NCBI GenBank assembly: GCA_002368645.1 | Contig: DFEE01000010.1 | Span: forward strand, 6,530-70,529 | Direction of reading: 5' to 3' | DNA from: Bacteroidales bacterium UBA3810 | GTDB lineage: Bacteria > Bacteroidota > Bacteroidia > Bacteroidales > Paludibacteraceae | Length of the DNA stretch: 64,000 nt | Shown here: positions 62,043-64,000 of the stretch, one piece after another | How positions within the stretch are numbered: position 1 is the stretch's first letter | Layout of the letters: each line of letters begins with the position of its first letter | Made by a program: the position numbers and the translations under genes | Notes under the pieces: generated by a model | The model's input: only the letters and a program-made list of their open reading frames with translations | Databases searched by the model: none | Told to the model about the DNA's origin: nothing

Positions 62043-63239
62043 TTAATAATGAATATATTGTTCAAATCTTATCGGTGAATTTTCTGTCACTACAAATGGG
62101 TAACATTTTTGTTGATAAATCTTATTCAATGTATCTACATGAGGATGACGGTATTTGTTTGTAACACCTGCTGATGCAACGGCATAATAACACCCCTCGT
62201 ATAATGCTGGGTGATAATTGTGCTTTGAACCATGATGGGGTATTTGAATACCGCAAATTGTATCCCATGCTTGATGCTCTTTATAGAATTTGATAATTGC
62301 TTTTGTGTTTGCTTCTTTCTGAGCATTGTAATCTCCTGTATACAGGAAATTGCAGATTATCTTTTTCAGTGAGAAGTAAGCGTGAGGGGTGCAGTGATGC
62401 CAATCTATAATGCAATGACCAAGAAAATCGTGATGATGACAATCTATGTCTATATCAAAATGACAGAAAGGCGTTAAGGGATGTCCCAATTGCATATTAT
62501 TTGGAGGGAGTATACCGGAAAATACAGGCATAGATTGAGAATTGTGAATCCCGCCAAATAATGCTTTGTATATTTCTTTGCATGTTTTAACAGAGTGATT
62601 TTTTACGAATTCAGCTATGTCCTTTGCTTGTTTTTCTGCTGATGTCTCGTTATATATCTGTTCAAGTGTACTTCTATACTTTATATCAACTTTGCTGAAT
62701 TTGATTTTTGGAGATTTTGGATTGTATGGTATATAAACCCAAAACTTATCTTCGGTTAGATGGGTTCCAGATGGAATAATAGGGGGAATATTTCCATTCA
62801 AAGCATAGGAAGGATATTCTCTTTCGCTGCTTTCATCAGAGATTGTAGTGATACGCGTATCTCCTATAATATTCCTTCCCGACTGAACAGAGTCGATAAG
62901 CGACACAACAAAACTATTGATACTACTGCGATTCGGATTTTGAAGAGAATTGTAAAATAGCGTTTCAAACACAATTTCCTGTGAGAAACATGGCAGAAAT
63001 AACCTTTTAGCAGAAGTCTTACCCAACAGATACTGTAATCCATTAATGTGATCATCGTGCAGGTGGGATATGAATATGGCTTCAATCTGTGGAGATGATT
63101 CTCTATCAAATAAGTGGTCAATGCTTTTCTTAACATTGTCACTTCCACCACAATCGTAAACCACCATGTGCTGGTTGTCAAACGATTCCGTGTAAAACCC
63201 TCCTTGTCCTACAGGATGAAAAATACGTGTTACTTCCAT
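62043..63239 (-). CDS. MBL-fold metallo-hydrolase
   Basis: A 398-residue protein with FHPVGQGGFYTESF at the start, the metal motif FISHLHDDHINGLQYL (H-x-H-x-D-H), IHPH-like IPHHGSKHNYH, and a late GDYNAQ/ASAGVTNKYRHPH block, an outline close to the ComEC C-terminal MBL group. There is no signal peptide and no membrane segment, so it is cytoplasmic. The substrate is unknown. It probably heads a two-gene operon with the surface protein; no clear promoter is seen in front. Confidence 0.8.
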   Translation of the reverse strand: MEVTRIFHPVGQGGFYTESFDNQHMVVYDCGGSDNVKKSIDHLFDRESSPQIEAIFISHLHDDHINGLQYLLGKTSAKRLFLPCFSQEIVFETLFYNSLQNPNRSSINSFVVSLIDSVQSGRNIIGDTRITTISDESSEREYPSYALNGNIPPIIPSGTHLTEDKFWVYIPYNPKSPKIKFSKVDIKYRSTLEQIYNETSAEKQAKDIAEFVKNHSVKTCKEIYKALFGGIHNSQSMPVFSGILPPNNMQLGHPLTPFCHFDIDIDCHHHDFLGHCIIDWHHCTPHAYFSLKKIICNFLYTGDYNAQKEANTKAIIKFYKEHQAWDTICGIQIPHHGSKHNYHPALYEGCYYAVASAGVTNKYRHPHVDTLNKIYQQKCYPFVVTENSPIRFEQYIHY

Positions 63240-63910
63240 AAAGTTTTTGATTTTAAGTTAATATTTTTGTTGTTTCTACATCTATGTTGTCCAAATCAGA
63301 CTGGCGAGATATGGAAAAGACAATTGACTTTTGTCTTTGAACAGGGAAGGCGTGCGGGGAGCACAAGCCGACCGAGAGCGAGAGAGAATCGAATCGGTAC
63401 TAAACCGAGATTATCTATAGGGTATATACACACAAACAAAAAGCGGGACTGCAATCTTGCTGTTCCGCGAATAGAGGCTCTGGTATTGCCTTTTAACCCA
63501 AACAGCAACACCGTAGCCCACGCCGTATGTACCAATGTGCGCACTGTGCGCGTACATTCTTTACATACCAATGGGCATCTTAGTGCTGCAATGTTTTGGG
63601 TTATTTTGAATTTACCAGATTCCTATTCGCCAAAACAAAGCGCGTAAGACGCCTTTTTTCAATATGTCCTGTATGTCACCCACCCGAAAGACATATACCC
63701 TCGGCGTGAGCAAAATACTGCAAAACTTTCATTTTGCGCTGCAAAATTACACAAAAAAAATGACACTCGCAAATATAAGTGCCATTTTTATGCATTTTTG
63801 TATTTTCTTACCGGATTTTTCTCACCGCTTTTTAATGCTGTCGGTGCCACCGAATGAAACAAACGGCATATCATGCCGGACAAATTTCTCCTCACAAAAT
63901 CTCATTTCCT
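63240..63910. other. long spacer without a recognisable gene
   Basis: Frames here do not resemble proteins. It has an imperfect hairpin GCGGGACTGCAA...TTGCTGTTCCGC (63442-63467) and a minus-strand -7-type box TAATTTTG (complement of about 63735-63742). It may be a long leader of the MBL operon. Confidence 0.45.
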
Positions 63911-63943
63911 CTTGCATATATGAGATTTTTGTTTGTACCTTTG
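63911..63943 (+). promoter_or_regulatory. promoter at the right edge
   Basis: CTTGCATAT (63911) and TACCTTTG (63936-63943), one bp wider than usual; it drives a transcript leaving the window. Confidence 0.55.
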
Positions 63944-63963
63944 CATTGTTTTTAAGTCCAATA

Positions 63964-63996
63964 CCGACGGTAAGCCGACGGTCAACCGACGGTCAA
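63964..63996. repeat. 11-bp tandem array at the right edge
   Basis: CCGACGGTAAG, CCGACGGTCAA, CCGACGGTCAA; it may continue beyond the window. Confidence 0.7.
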
Positions 63997-64000
63997 ACGA

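Noticed and set aside
63296..63571. Minus-strand frame of 91 codons upstream of the MBL gene
   Set aside because: Arginine-rich, no domain pattern, and it looks like a structured leader; kept only as part of the spacer.

Overview
The window looks like a chromosomal segment of a member of the order Bacteroidales (phylum Bacteroidota). The evidence is promoters of the form TTTG-N20-TAnnTTTG with no Shine-Dalgarno signal, a DUF4270 lipoprotein, a stand-alone GT5-domain glycogen synthase, a FAA1-type AMP ligase, and two components of the type IX secretion system (GldJ-like and SprA). Genus and species cannot be told from the sequence.

Layout. 1-17.6 kb is housekeeping DNA: panC (cut by the window edge), glycogen synthase, DUF4270 lipoprotein, gcvH and gldJ, folP-lolA-trxB, cdaA and ftsK, dacB-birA-rfbB, phosphosugar mutase and hflX. 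17.6-23.2 kb is an accessory zone: long spacers with inverted and 11-bp tandem repeats, two broken 5' ends of sugar nucleotidyltransferase genes, a DUF1016 nuclease, and an AT-rich cassette of an orphan protein, a nucleotidyltransferase, a dGTPase-like HD hydrolase and a zinc ribbon. 23.2-36.2 kb is a surface-polysaccharide operon of eleven tightly overlapping genes: FrhB/acyltransferase fusion, SDR, SGNH-like protein with a G9 tract, pyruvyl transferase, GT4, kinase-like protein, WbsX-like GH99, GT8, HAD, GT2 and GT32. It ends at a strong hairpin. 36.2-38.9 kb holds a fumarase 5' fragment with its promoter box, two 11-bp arrays, tRNA-Met(CAU) with terminator, a 26-bp tandem array and a CCA-adding-type enzyme. 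39-57.3 kb is again core: a degenerate AMP ligase, parE, MATE, lpxD-lpxC-lpxA, glnS, an HSDR_N-type protein, ruvA, sprA and a NadR-like kinase. 57.2-64 kb is accessory: a lipoprotein fragment, an AbiE toxin-antitoxin pair and a small orphan gene between two 77-bp direct repeats, then a surface protein and an MBL-fold hydrolase on the minus strand.

How the genes fit together. rfbB and the 23-36 kb operon make and decorate a surface glycan. lpxD/C/A begin lipid A synthesis. gldJ and sprA serve the secretion system that could export the surface protein at 60-62 kb. The points I rate most worth following are: short tandem arrays with a constant 11-bp period but locus-specific sequence, confined to accessory spacers and sometimes joined to truncated gene fronts; the nucleotidyltransferase-dGTPase-zinc ribbon cassette; the AbiE pair between direct repeats; and the G9 tract in a polysaccharide gene. 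All calls come from reading the sequence without database searches.
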